Source: Eledone cirrhosa
Taxonomy: Eukaryota > Mollusca > Cephalopoda > Octopoda > Eledonidae
Assembly: GCA_964016885.1 (NCBI GenBank)
Contig: OZ024742.1
Span: forward strand, 363,047,323-363,111,322
DNA: 64,000 bases
Direction: 5' to 3'
Positions 52,291 to 61,992 of this stretch are shown here, in pieces (position 1 is the stretch's first letter; each line of letters opens with the position of its first letter). Both the position numbers and the translations under genes were made by a program. The notes beneath the pieces are model-generated. The model was not told the origin of the DNA. It saw only the letters and a program-made list of their open reading frames with translations, and made no database searches.

Positions 52291-54752
52291 ACTACACAGA
52301 CCTGCTAACTACACAGCCCTACTAATTACACAGACCTACTAACTACACATACCTACTAACTACACAGATCTACTAACTACACAGACCTACTAACTACACA
52401 GACCTGCTAACTACACAGACGTGTTAACACTGACCTGCTAAATACACAGACTTACTAAGTACACAGACCTACTAACTACACAGCCCTACTAACTACACAT
52501 ATATACTAACTACACAGACCTACTAACTACACAGATCTACTAACTACACTTACCTGCTAAATTACACAGACTTGCTAACTAAACATACCTGCTAACTACA
52601 CAGACCTGCTAACTACACAGACCTACTAACTACACATATCTACTAACTACACTTATCTACTAACTATACAGACCAGCTAACTACACGTACCTACTAACTA
52701 CACAGAATTACTAACTACACAGACCTGATAACTACACAGACCTGCTAACTACACAGCCCTACTAATTACACAGACCTACTAACTACACATACCTACTAAC
52801 TACACAGACCTACTAACTACACAGACCTGCTAACTACACAGACGTGTTAACACTGACCTGCTAAATACACAGACCTACTAACTACACAGACCTACTAACT
52901 ACACAGATCTACTAACTACACATACCTGCTAACTACACAAACCTGCTAAGTACACAGACCTGCTAACTACACATAACTACTAACTACACAGACCTGATAA
53001 CTACACAGACCTGCTAACTACACAAACCTACAAACTACACAGCCCTGCTAACTACACAGACCTACTAACTATACAGTTCTACTAACTACACAGACCTGCT
53101 AACTACACAGACCTTCTTACTACACAGACCTACTAACTACATAGACCTACTAACTACACAGACCTACTAACTACACAGACCTGCTAACTACACAGACCTA
53201 CTAACTACACATACCTACTAACTACACAGACCTACTAACTACACAGACCTACTAACTACACAGACGTGTTAACACTGACCTGCTAAATACACAACCTACT
53301 AATTACACAGACCTACTAACTACACAGCCCTACTAACTACACATATATACTAACTACACAGACCTACTAACTACACAGATCTACTAACTACACATACCTG
53401 CTAACTACACAAACCTGCTAAGTACACAGACCTGCTAACTACACTTATCTACTAACTATACAGACCAGCTAACTACACGTACCTACTAACTACACAGAAT
53501 TACTAACTACACAGACCTGATAACTACACAGACCTGCTAACTACACAAACCTACAAACTACACAGCCCTGCTAACTACACAGACCTACTAACTACACAGA
53601 CCTGCTAACTACACAGACCTGCTAACTACACAGACCTACTAACTTCACAGATCTACTAACTACACAGACTTACTAACTACCCATACCTGCTAACTACACA
53701 GACCTACTAACTACACTGGCCTGCTAACAACACAGACCTGCTAACTACACAGACCTGCTAACTACACAGACCTGCTAACTACACAGACCTGCTAACTACA
53801 CAGAGCTGCTAACTACACAGACCTACTAACTACACAGACCTGCTAACTACACAGACCTACTAACTACACAGACCTACTAACTACACAGACCTGCTAACTA
53901 CACATACCTGCTAACTACACAGAGCTGCTAACTACACAGACCTACTAACTACACTGACCTGCTAACTACACAGACCTGCTATCTACACAGACCTACTAAC
54001 TACACAGACCTGTTAACTACACAGACCTGCTAACTACACAGAGCTGCTAACTACACAGACCTACTAACTACACAGACCTGCTAACTACACAGACCTGCTA
54101 ACTACACAGACCTACTAACTACAAAGACCTACTAACTACACAGACCTACTAACTACACAGACCTGCTAACTACACAGACCTACTAACTACAAAGACCTAC
54201 TAACTACACAGACCTACTAACTACACAGACCTGCTATCTACACATACCTACTAACTACAAATAACTGCTAAATACACAGACCTACTAAGTACATAGACCT
54301 GCTAACTACTCAGACCTACTAAATACACAGACCTACTAACTACACAGACCTGTTAACTACATAGACCTACTAACTACTCAGACCTACTAACTACACACAC
54401 CTGCTAACTACACATGCCTACTAACTACACAGACATGCTAACTACACATGTCTACTAACTACACAGACCTGCTAACTATACAAGTCTACTAACTACACAG
54501 ACCTGCTAACTAGACAGACCTACTAACTGAACAGACCTGCTAACTACACAGACCTACTAACTACACAGACCTACTAACTACACAGTCCTACTAACTACAC
54601 AGATGTACTAACTACACAGACCTGCTCTCTCCACATACCTGCTAACTACAGAGACCTGGTAACTATACAGACCTGCTAACTACACAGACCTGCTAACTAC
54701 ACAGACCTGATAACTACACAGACCTACTAACTACACAGACCTGCTAACTACT

Positions 54753-54968
54753 CTAAATAGAAACGAGTTTATGTCGTCACGTTTCAACCACTAATGATTA
54801 CAACCATCCATCAAAGAACACTTCGTATAAATAAATATATATCTATATATATATCTATCTATCTATATATATATATACAGTTGATGACAGTTAATGTGTG
54901 ATGCTGAAAGCGTCCGTATGCAGTAGGCCGTTAGAGCACTCGATGCTCTTACAGAGCAGAGTATAATG
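54753..54968. other. Right flank of the satellite; short TA/TATC tract
   Basis: Unique-looking sequence containing TATC/TA repeats at about 54,834-54,880. Nothing coding. Confidence 0.6.
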
Positions 54969-55220
54969 TCACGTAAGACACGGAGAATCAGTGGTGCGAC
55001 GAATTAAAATTTATTAGACATATTACAATCGTTTCTCTGGCGACCACCTAGAGGCACCATCGATACGATAATCGACCGTAGCCCTGAAATCGCAAGATCC
55101 TTAGATACGTCATGATCATCGCATCGATCGTGCCTTGAGCTGGTCGCCAGAGACACGATTGTAATATGTCTAATAAATTTTAATTCGTCGCACCAATGAT
55201 TGCCTGTTTCTTTTGTGATA
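54969..55220. mobile_element. Hairpin (foldback) element, about 65-bp arms
   Basis: The left arm contains 'cagtggtgcgacgaattaaa' and 'ttacaatcgtttctctggcg'. The right arm has the complement 'cgccagagacacgattgtaa' and 'ttttaattcgtcgcacca'. The arms span about 54,987-55,050 and 55,137-55,202. A related single arm lies at 13,643-13,805. The element is followed by (TA)n and has no coding capacity. Confidence 0.82.
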
Positions 55221-55261
55221 TATATATATATATATATATATATAGATAGATAGATATCAGT

Positions 55262-55911
55262 GATCTTCCAACCATCATCACTTTATTCATATGTAACCCA
55301 TTTGCAACTCCGCAGCACGTTTATTCTCATATTTACACATATTTTTTCTCCCGTTGTGACCCGTCTATTTCGTTCTTACTGCTTCCTCTTTCTCTGTATC
55401 TTTACGCTCTCTAACAGTCACTCTCTCTGTTAGCCTCTTTCTCACCCTTCACTCACTCACTCTCTGTTACTACTTCTTCTCCTCCTCCTCCTTCTTCCCG
55501 TTTTACCTGTGCGTAATTCTTTTCTTTCGCACCCTTGGTCAGGAAGGTCGCTTTTTTTCTCTCTCTCTCTCTCGTCTACGATTTCACAAAACTTATGTTT
55601 ACCGAATTCACAGACTAGACCCCTTCTTCCTCCCGTTAGACCTGTGCGAAATTCCTTCCTTGCTCACATTTCAACCAGGTTTGATGGTCTTTATTCTCTC
55701 TCGTTCACGATTTCACCGAACTTATATTCATAGAAATTTTTGGACTTGACTCGCTCTTCCTCACATTTCGTTGCTTCACCATCTTTGTTTGTTTACACTC
55801 TCGCTGTTCCCTTTATTTACATGTCCCAACGACTTTCTTTAGCCGCTGCTCGCACCAACCGGAGGTATATGGTCTTTAAAGCGAAGAAATACCGATGATG
55901 GTTGGAAGATC
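55262..55911. mobile_element. 650-bp element with 18-bp terminal inverted repeats
   Basis: The ends are 'gatcttccaaccatcatc' (55,262-55,279) and its exact complement (55,894-55,911). Outside or next to them the phrase 'actttattcatat' is repeated on both sides. The interior is CT-rich with no ORF of note. The 3' half resembles 58,085-58,470, sharing a gaggtatatgrtyttt-like block. Class unknown. Confidence 0.6.
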
Positions 55912-55931
55912 AATGATGAAGGACCACTTTA

Positions 55932-55932
<1 letters not shown>

Positions 55933-56014
<82 letters not shown>
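55933..56014. repeat. (TA)n microsatellite
   Basis: About 80 bp of AT dinucleotides. Confidence 0.95.
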
Positions 56015-56017
<3 letters not shown>

Positions 56018-56018
<1 letters not shown>

Positions 56019-56140
56019 TAAAATAACAGATTAAAGTTTAAGCAAAGAACCGCTGCTTTCACCCTTAACGGGATCTTCTGAAACTATTAAAGTCAATCTG
56101 TGAACCCAGAATTGAATATTTCAAAAAAACGTTGCAACCG
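56018..56140 (-). repeat. Dispersed repeat, inverted copy of 12,535-12,655
   Basis: Contains 'taaagtttaagcaaagaacc', 'ttaacgggatcttctgaaac' and 'gtgaacccagaattgaatat'. It is complementary to the copy near the Helitron fragment. Similarity ends at 'aatatttcaaaaaaacg'. Confidence 0.8.
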
Positions 56141-56189
56141 GAGGAAGACAGGAAGACGATACTTTGGTTCGTGGAAACGTTCCTTGGCA

Positions 56190-56440
56190 AAGAACGGGAA
56201 AAAACGAAGATAATACGTCATTATTTGGAGCGGTGGAAAACAATTACACGCAAAGACAAAACCACATTTATGGTATAAAAGATGTCGTAGACAAATATTC
56301 TATTAGGTGGTTCATAGAGCTGTTCTCAGGCAATGAACGGAAAAAACGAAGATAATACGTCATATGTGGAGCGAGGAGAACATTTGCACGCAAAGACAAA
56401 ACAACGTAAATGGTATAACTGAAGTCGTAGACTAAAATTC
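56190..56440. repeat. 142-bp tandem duplication
   Basis: The blocks 'aaaacgaagataatacgtca' and 'acgcaaagacaaaac' followed by 'gtcgtagac' occur twice, 142 bp apart (for example 56,206 and 56,348). The two units differ at several positions. Confidence 0.85.
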
Positions 56441-56449
56441 TAACTCGGA

Positions 56450-56720
56450 AACCGAATGATTCTCCGCTTCAGAGTTAAGAATAAAGTAAATAAAATACAG
56501 AGGTAATTGAAATTAAATAAATACCTACACGCATCCATATACGTATATACACAAGCATACGCGAAAACACTCGCCATAGGTATACAAATACACGCACGTA
56601 CACAAAAAACAAACAAAAAAAATCAACCCCCACGCACATACAGAACCCACTCAACGCTTGTACCCGCACGCATACGAAAGTATACACCAAATACACACAA
56701 ATATATATATAAATATATTA

Positions 56721-56752
<32 letters not shown>

Positions 56753-57125
56753 ATGTGTATACATGTAATTAAATAAACGTATATAAATACGTATATAACA
56801 AGCGCACACACATACCTACAAGTAAATACACATATGTTCGGAGACGTACGTCAACCAAAACACGAAGTACACATATACACACACCCTACATACGTACAAA
56901 CCCGCATACTCACACAGACGCAAAACTCACGTATACACATAACGAAAAGCATATGTACCAGAATATATAATATATACGCCATAACACATGCAATCAAATA
57001 TACGTATGAGGAAGTATACGTACTTTTATAAAACATACAGGTAATATATACTTACCTATACAAATAAGTAATGGTATAAACATAACATATAATTAGCTAC
57101 CACATCAAGACGTAAAATATTCGCG
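56450..57125. other. No gene recognised; TACR-rich low-complexity DNA
   Basis: Rich in short alternating 'acgtatatac/acacgcat' words, with a TA tract at about 56,718-56,745. Predicted frames of Tyr/Ile/Thr are composition artefacts. Confidence 0.5.
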
Positions 57126-57129
57126 TATA

Positions 57130-57990
57130 GTTCGTACTATCCGTTAGGGTATAATGTGGGGCTGTAATACAGGAAAGTTTTGTGCAATTTATGTTTACAA
57201 GCCGAAATTGCCTCAGATTTTTTGTTTAAGATGTGGTCTTTGGCGTAGAGTATTTCCAGAGCCTCAGCGGCGCAGAGGTCACATGGTCTTTTATTTCCGT
57301 TATAAGATCTAGCCCTAGCAAGGATCTCTCAGTGTAACTTAAATTGGGTATGGTTGTCTTTTAGACTCCAGATATAAGCTGAAAGTGACGTCATATTCCT
57401 TCTTAAAGGGTAACGAAAAGAATGGGTATGCATGTAAAGATGCTGCTTGAATCTATTGGCGGTTAAACCTATGTAGGCCCTACGGGACGTGGGTGTTTCA
57501 ACCTTACATTTGTAGACAATGTAACACTAGAGAGGCATTTCCCGGATAGAGGGCAGTCAACCCGATTCCTACAATTACAGTTAGTATTAACTACAGGGTT
57601 GCACGTGTTCCTACGGCTAGGTAGTTTAGATAAATTTGAAGCTGTGATGTTATGTGCAAGGTTAGGTGTCATAGAGTAAGAAATTTTAATAGTATTTCTA
57701 TTAAAAACTTACTATATTTATGTGTAGGGGGGAATGCACCATAATAAGGGAGAAAAAGATCTTAGCTAATGGTGTGGCCACCTCCATATTATATGGTGGG
57801 TTATACCATATAATGCGTCGGGATCTATTTCTTCTAGGTCTATTCTCGTACTCTGTATATGCTACCTTATTGACAAATCCACTCCGAGATAGATCTTCAT
57901 TGTAATATGTGGAATGATCGTTGATTTGCTCTACGGTTAATATATATTTATCCTTATCGAGCCCTCTTTGGATTTTAGTCTTCAAACTTA
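57130..57990 (-). pseudogene. Penelope-like element remnant with GIY-YIG region
   Basis: The minus strand reads RRNRSRRIIWYNPPYNMEVAT (57,800-57,850), then NITASNLSKLPSRRNTC and the cysteine cluster CNCRNRVDCPLSGKCLSS (57,530-57,580). After a frame change comes a YIGLTANRFKQHLYMH-like GIY-YIG region near 57,430-57,480 and a degraded tail. The CNCR...CPL.G.C cluster before YIGLT marks the C-terminal endonuclease of a different Penelope-like lineage from the one at 7.4-11.3 kb. The RT part is missing, and frameshifts are present near 57,670-57,720 and 57,480. Confidence 0.75.
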
Positions 57991-57998
57991 TTATTACT

Positions 57999-58004
<6 letters not shown>

Positions 58005-58060
<56 letters not shown>
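58005..58060. repeat. (TA)n microsatellite
   Basis: AT dinucleotide tract followed by (GT)n. Confidence 0.95.
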
Positions 58061-58068
<8 letters not shown>

Positions 58069-58084
58069 ATGTATATGTATATAT

Positions 58085-58470
58085 TTCGCCTCCTCTGTCG
58101 TGTCAGTTAACTCTTCCTTACACTTCCACTCACTCACTCACTGTTTCTCCTCTCCTCACTCCACCCCGTTCGTAACGAAAGCAATTTCTCTCTTTCTTAC
58201 ATTGCATTCGTTTGCGAAAGGTCTTTTTTCTAAGCGCTCATATATTCACCTAGCTTACGCTAACAGAATAACTATGAAGCTTGTTTCCTTCCTCTACGGT
58301 TAGCTCTACTCTTTGTTGTTTTCCTGTCTCACTCGCTTTACGCGTTTTAATTGTCCTAATAACTTAATTTAGTTATTATTGCACCGACGTGAGGTATATG
58401 ATTTTTAATGCAATGAAATATCTATGATCGTCGGCAAATCACTGATGAGGGACTTATTTTATTACATGTT
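58085..58470 (+). repeat. Diverged relative of the 55,262-55,911 element
   Basis: It shares a CT-rich interior and the closing order 'gaggtatatgatttttaatg', 'aaatatctatgatcgtcggc', 'aatcactgatgagggactta' with the other element ('ggaggtatatggtctttaaa', 'accgatgatggttgg', 'aatgatgaaggaccac'). The relationship is visible but weak. Confidence 0.45.
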
Positions 58471-58518
58471 ATCCATGTGCTACCAGCAGTATTTTTCTCC
58501 CCATTTTATCATATATAT

Positions 58519-59598
58519 ACAAAGAGAAGTGTGTTACACAGTGAGATGTGTGTAAAGAATTATTACGAGTGGTTTTACCGTTACTGTATAGGAAACAACA
58601 TCTACAGGTTAGCAATTAAATAGAAAAAAAACCAATTCAGAATCAAATCTCTGGATTAGAGTTTTAAATCACAAACGTTATAACTATATTTTGCTGATAC
58701 AAATCTCGTTCGTTTCACCACCTATATGTGAAGTATATCAGGTCACAGGATCCTCAGTCAGAAAATGCGAGCACTGAACACTACACATCTAACCTCATGA
58801 ATAGAGGGATTGCTAATAGACACGCTGGCCAGAGTGGGCGAAATCACGTGCTATTTGCATCAAATAACGACTCTCATGGATTGGGGAAGACGCTAGATTT
58901 TTACACACATCTCACTGTGTAACACACTTCTCTTTGTGTAATATATACTTGCATTTGAGCTCAGAAGGACATTCTCTATCCTCCCTTGAGCTAATTCTAT
59001 TATTATTATTACAGTGAACTGCGGAATACTCTTAATTCCGATCTTTGTATACTTAATGAGCTCCAAATTGTTGAGCTAATAAATTCGAATGGTTGGGCTG
59101 CACTTTCTAGCGTCTTCCCCAATCCATGAGAGACGTTATTTGATGCAAATAACACGTGATTTCGCCCACTCTGGCCAGCGTGTCTATTAGCAATCTCTCT
59201 ATCCATGAGGTTAGATGTGTAGTGTTCAGTGCTCGCATTTTCTGACTGAGGATCCTGTGACCTGATATACTTCACATATAGGTGGTGAAACGAACGAGAT
59301 TTGTATCAGCAAAATATAGTTATAACGTTTGTGATTTAAAACTCTAATCCAGAGATTTGATTCTGAATTGTTTTTTTTCTATTTAATTGCTAACCTGTAG
59401 ATGTTGTTTCCTATACAGTAACGGTAAAACCACTCGTAATAATTCTTTACACACATCTCACTGTGTAACACACTTCTCTTTGTGTAATATATACTTGCAT
59501 TTGAGCTCAGAAGGACATTCTCTATCCTTCCTTGAGCTAATTCTATTATTATTATTACAGTGAACTGCGGAATACTCTTAATTCCGATCTTTGTATAT
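58519..59598. mobile_element. Composite foldback: 378-bp inverted arms plus 150-bp direct repeats
   Basis: Arm P (58,519-58,897) and its inverted copy (59,106-59,482) are nearly identical by eye. A direct repeat Q (58,900-59,051) recurs at 59,447-59,598 (offset 547), with 'ttgagctcagaaggacattc' in both. The order is P, Q, spacer, inverted P, Q. The first 36 bp of Q are the inverse of the start of P, so the second Q overlaps the end of inverted P. No coding capacity. Confidence 0.85.
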
Positions 59599-59604
59599 AT
59601 ATAT

Positions 59605-60529
59605 ATAAACGGAAAAAATGAAACGAAATTTCATTTCGCACTCTTAGTACGGCTGTTACTTAAATATAAGTATGTAGACGTACATACATATATGTATACA
59701 GACGTACAGTAGTATGTATATATATATACATACATGCACACATATATATATGTACGTATGGATTCACCGAACATTTATTATAATGCTCGGTGTGTTTGTA
59801 AACAAACATTCCGTATTAAGCCGTAGTGTCCAGCAACCATCGTTGCTCGTTTGTTCAACACTGACAAAGGAACGCTGTACTAGTTTCAAGCTTATTAGCT
59901 ATCGTCCGCAACGTATACCTTCCTGCCAGATTGTTGAACGTATATACTTATCTTATGCATATTAACGACTGAGTAGCCCAATTTGCATATCGAGTGGGTT
60001 AATCGGCCGGGTGCACCGAAAACGATAAACGGAAAAAATGAAACGAAATTTCATTTTCCACTCTTAGTACGGCTGTTACTAAAATATAAGTATGTACACG
60101 TACATACATATATGTATACAGACGTACAGTAGTATGTATCTATATATACATACATGCACACATATATATATGTACGTATGGATTCACCGAACATTTATTA
60201 TAATGCAAATTGGGCTACTCAGTCGTTAATATGCATAAGGTAAGTATATACGTTCAACAATCTGGCAGGAAGTTATACGTTACTGACGATAGCTAATAAG
60301 CTTGAAACTAGTACAGCGTTCCTTTGTCAGTGTTGAACAAAAGAGCAACGATGGTTGCTGGACACTACGGCTTAATACGGGATGTTTGTTTACAAACACA
60401 CCGAGCATTATAATAAATGTTCGGTGAATCCATACGTACATATATATATGTGTGCATGTATGTATATATATATACACACTACTGTACGTCTGTATACATA
60501 TATGTATGTACGTCTACATACTTATATAT
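59605..60529. mobile_element. Composite foldback X-Y-s-X'-Yinv-Xinv
   Basis: X (59,605-59,786) recurs directly as X' (60,025-60,206, offset 420) and inverted as part of 60,405-60,529. Y (59,787-59,985) recurs inverted at 60,207-60,404. The spacer s (59,986-60,024) contains 'gggttaatcggccgggtgca'. Markers are 'ggattcaccgaacatttatt' in X, and 'gcccaatttgc' against 'gcaaattgggc' in Y. A (TA)n tract follows. No coding capacity. Confidence 0.85.
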
Positions 60530-60539
60530 ATATATTTAT

Positions 60540-60549
60540 ATATATATAC

Positions 60550-60616
<67 letters not shown>
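60540..60616. repeat. (TA)n microsatellite
   Basis: About 70 bp of AT dinucleotides directly after the composite foldback. Confidence 0.95.
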
Positions 60617-60620
<4 letters not shown>

Positions 60621-60786
60621 AGATCAAAAGATGGTTAAAGGAGTTCAATATATTTTATTATGCGCATTTCAAAAACAAACATCATCAAACAATAATATTT
60701 GTGTTTTCATCAGATAAAACAGGAGAACATGATATGAAGGCTAAAAAAACACTTGTTGATAGTGCAGTTTTAAATCAACATATCAC

Positions 60787-60820
<34 letters not shown>

Positions 60821-60946
60821 ATATATACATACAGAAGTCTGATGTGCTTCTGATTTCAGAGTCAGGCAAGATCGATTCAGATCGAATGAACCTTCGCGAA
60901 ACGTGCGTCACACCTGAATAAACGTAATGAAAATTTGACACCTCGT

Positions 60947-60950
<4 letters not shown>
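60617..60950. other. No gene; two repeat-end-like segments around (TA)n
   Basis: 60,635-60,780 has a 'tattatgcgcatttcaaaaa' segment of unknown family. 60,788-60,812 is TA. 60,835-60,950 contains 'agatcgattcagatcgaatg' and 'ttcgcgaaacgtgcgtcaca' followed by 'aataaacgtaatgaaa', resembling the minus-strand reading of 20,755-20,947. Confidence 0.5.
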
Positions 60951-61003
<53 letters not shown>

Positions 61004-61105
61004 TGTATGTGTATGTGGGTGTGCGTGTGTTTTAAGAGAGAGGGGGAGAGAGAATGAAGGACGGAGAGAGAGAGAGAGAGGGGGGGGTAGATAGAGAGAG
61101 AAGTG
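60951..61105. repeat. (TA)n, (GT)n and (GA)n microsatellites
   Basis: TA tract to about 61,000, GT-rich words, then a purine-rich AGAG/GGGG tract at 61,034-61,102. Confidence 0.95.
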
Positions 61106-61446
61106 GATATTTAGAACAATACTTTAAACATACATAGCCTTCAGTCCACGCGATCTGTTCACTGTTTTATCAACTGTATTCTCTCTTCATGTTACTCTTC
61201 ACTTCATTGTAAGGAAATCATTTTTTCCAATTTTTATATTTATTTGTAAACATAGATTATGAAGAACAATAACTTTATGGAGCATGTTAATATGAATTAG
61301 AATAAGTCAGTGGTTCTTTAAACATGCCTCATGGCATCGCATGTAATTGTGTGGGAAAATCGAGGTTTGCGGTATTTGTTATACAATCATGTTTGATTCA
61401 CATAAAAGATGTGTGTAGATTGAAATCGAAGGATATTTGTATTTCA
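61106..61446. other. No gene recognised
   Basis: AT-rich sequence without repeats or frames that I can identify. Confidence 0.5.
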
Positions 61447-61735
61447 CTTTATAACTGAAGACGTTAGCCTAGTGATAAGGATGTTGGACTTACGATCATA
61501 ATGTCGTCGGTTCGATTCCTGGGCTCCGGTTGTGTGTTGTGTTCTTTTGCAAAACACTTCATTTCACATTGCTCCAGTATACTCAGCTGAAAACGTGTAC
61601 CAGAAATAGCTGGGGGTTTAACCCTGCGATGGACCGGTGTCCTGTCCAGGGGGGAGTCTTATACTCCCAGGTACTTAAGCCAGAATTTATATTAGACCCA
61701 GGGTTTTGACAGAATTTATATTAGACTTAAACATT
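61447..61735 (+). mobile_element. tRNA-derived SINE of a second type
   Basis: The tRNA-like head 'gttagcctagtgataaggat' gives an A-box, and 'ggttcgattcc' at 61,509-61,519 is a good B-box. The body has 'gcaaaacacttcatttcaca', 'ttgctccagtatactcagct', 'gtttaaccctgcgatggacc' and 'ggtgtcctgtccagggggga'. A conserved central block of this kind occurs in domain-bearing SINEs. Whether it is the cephalopod-specific domain needs alignment. 'cagaatttatattagac' is repeated at the 3' end. Confidence 0.7.
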
Positions 61736-61935
61736 GTAACTGATGTGTTTCTCATATTTGATCATTCGGATATAAGTAGTTGGAAGGTCGGCGTTCTACT
61801 GCAACTCCTGGTTGAGTGCACCTAAAGACCTTATGTTCGACGTTTGGAATATGGGCAATGCCATTCTTTCTTTCAGAGGGAAAAAGAGCAGAAACAAAGT
61901 AGAAAAGACATAATTTAAGTGAAAATGTGCAAGAG
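61736..61935. other. No gene recognised
   Basis: Unidentified sequence between the SINE and the LINE tail. Confidence 0.4.
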
Positions 61936-61951
61936 AGATAGATGGACAGAC

Positions 61952-61992
<41 letters not shown>

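Larger units (their letters stand above)
24138..54752. repeat. 17-bp satellite array, about 30.6 kb
   Basis: The monomer consensus is ctactaactacacagac (17 bp), about 1,800 head-to-tail copies without interruption by another element. Common variants are CTG for CTA at positions 1-3, 'agat' or 'acat' for 'agac', and 'ctaatt' for 'ctaact'. On the plus strand G occurs about once per monomer. Because 17 is not a multiple of 3 and each unit holds TAA, all frames are closed, and there are no ORFs of 60 codons or more. The array begins after 'gtagctagaaagac' and ends at 'ctactctaaatag', with no visible target-site duplication. Confidence 0.98.

Noticed and set aside
24138..54752. CRISPR-like or protein-repeat interpretation of the regular 17-bp array
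   Set aside because: There are no unique spacers between repeats, the units are contiguous, and every frame is closed by TAA. It is a satellite.
58728..59275. Two almost identical small proteins on opposite strands (58,728-58,922 plus; 59,009-59,275 minus)
   Set aside because: They are the two arms of one inverted repeat. The frames have no recognisable domain and differ in length because of the repeat structure.
59714..60477. Similar 65-83 aa frames on both strands (Ile-Met-Leu-Gly-Val-Phe-Val-Asn-Lys)
   Set aside because: They arise from Y and its inverted copy in the composite foldback. No domain is recognised.
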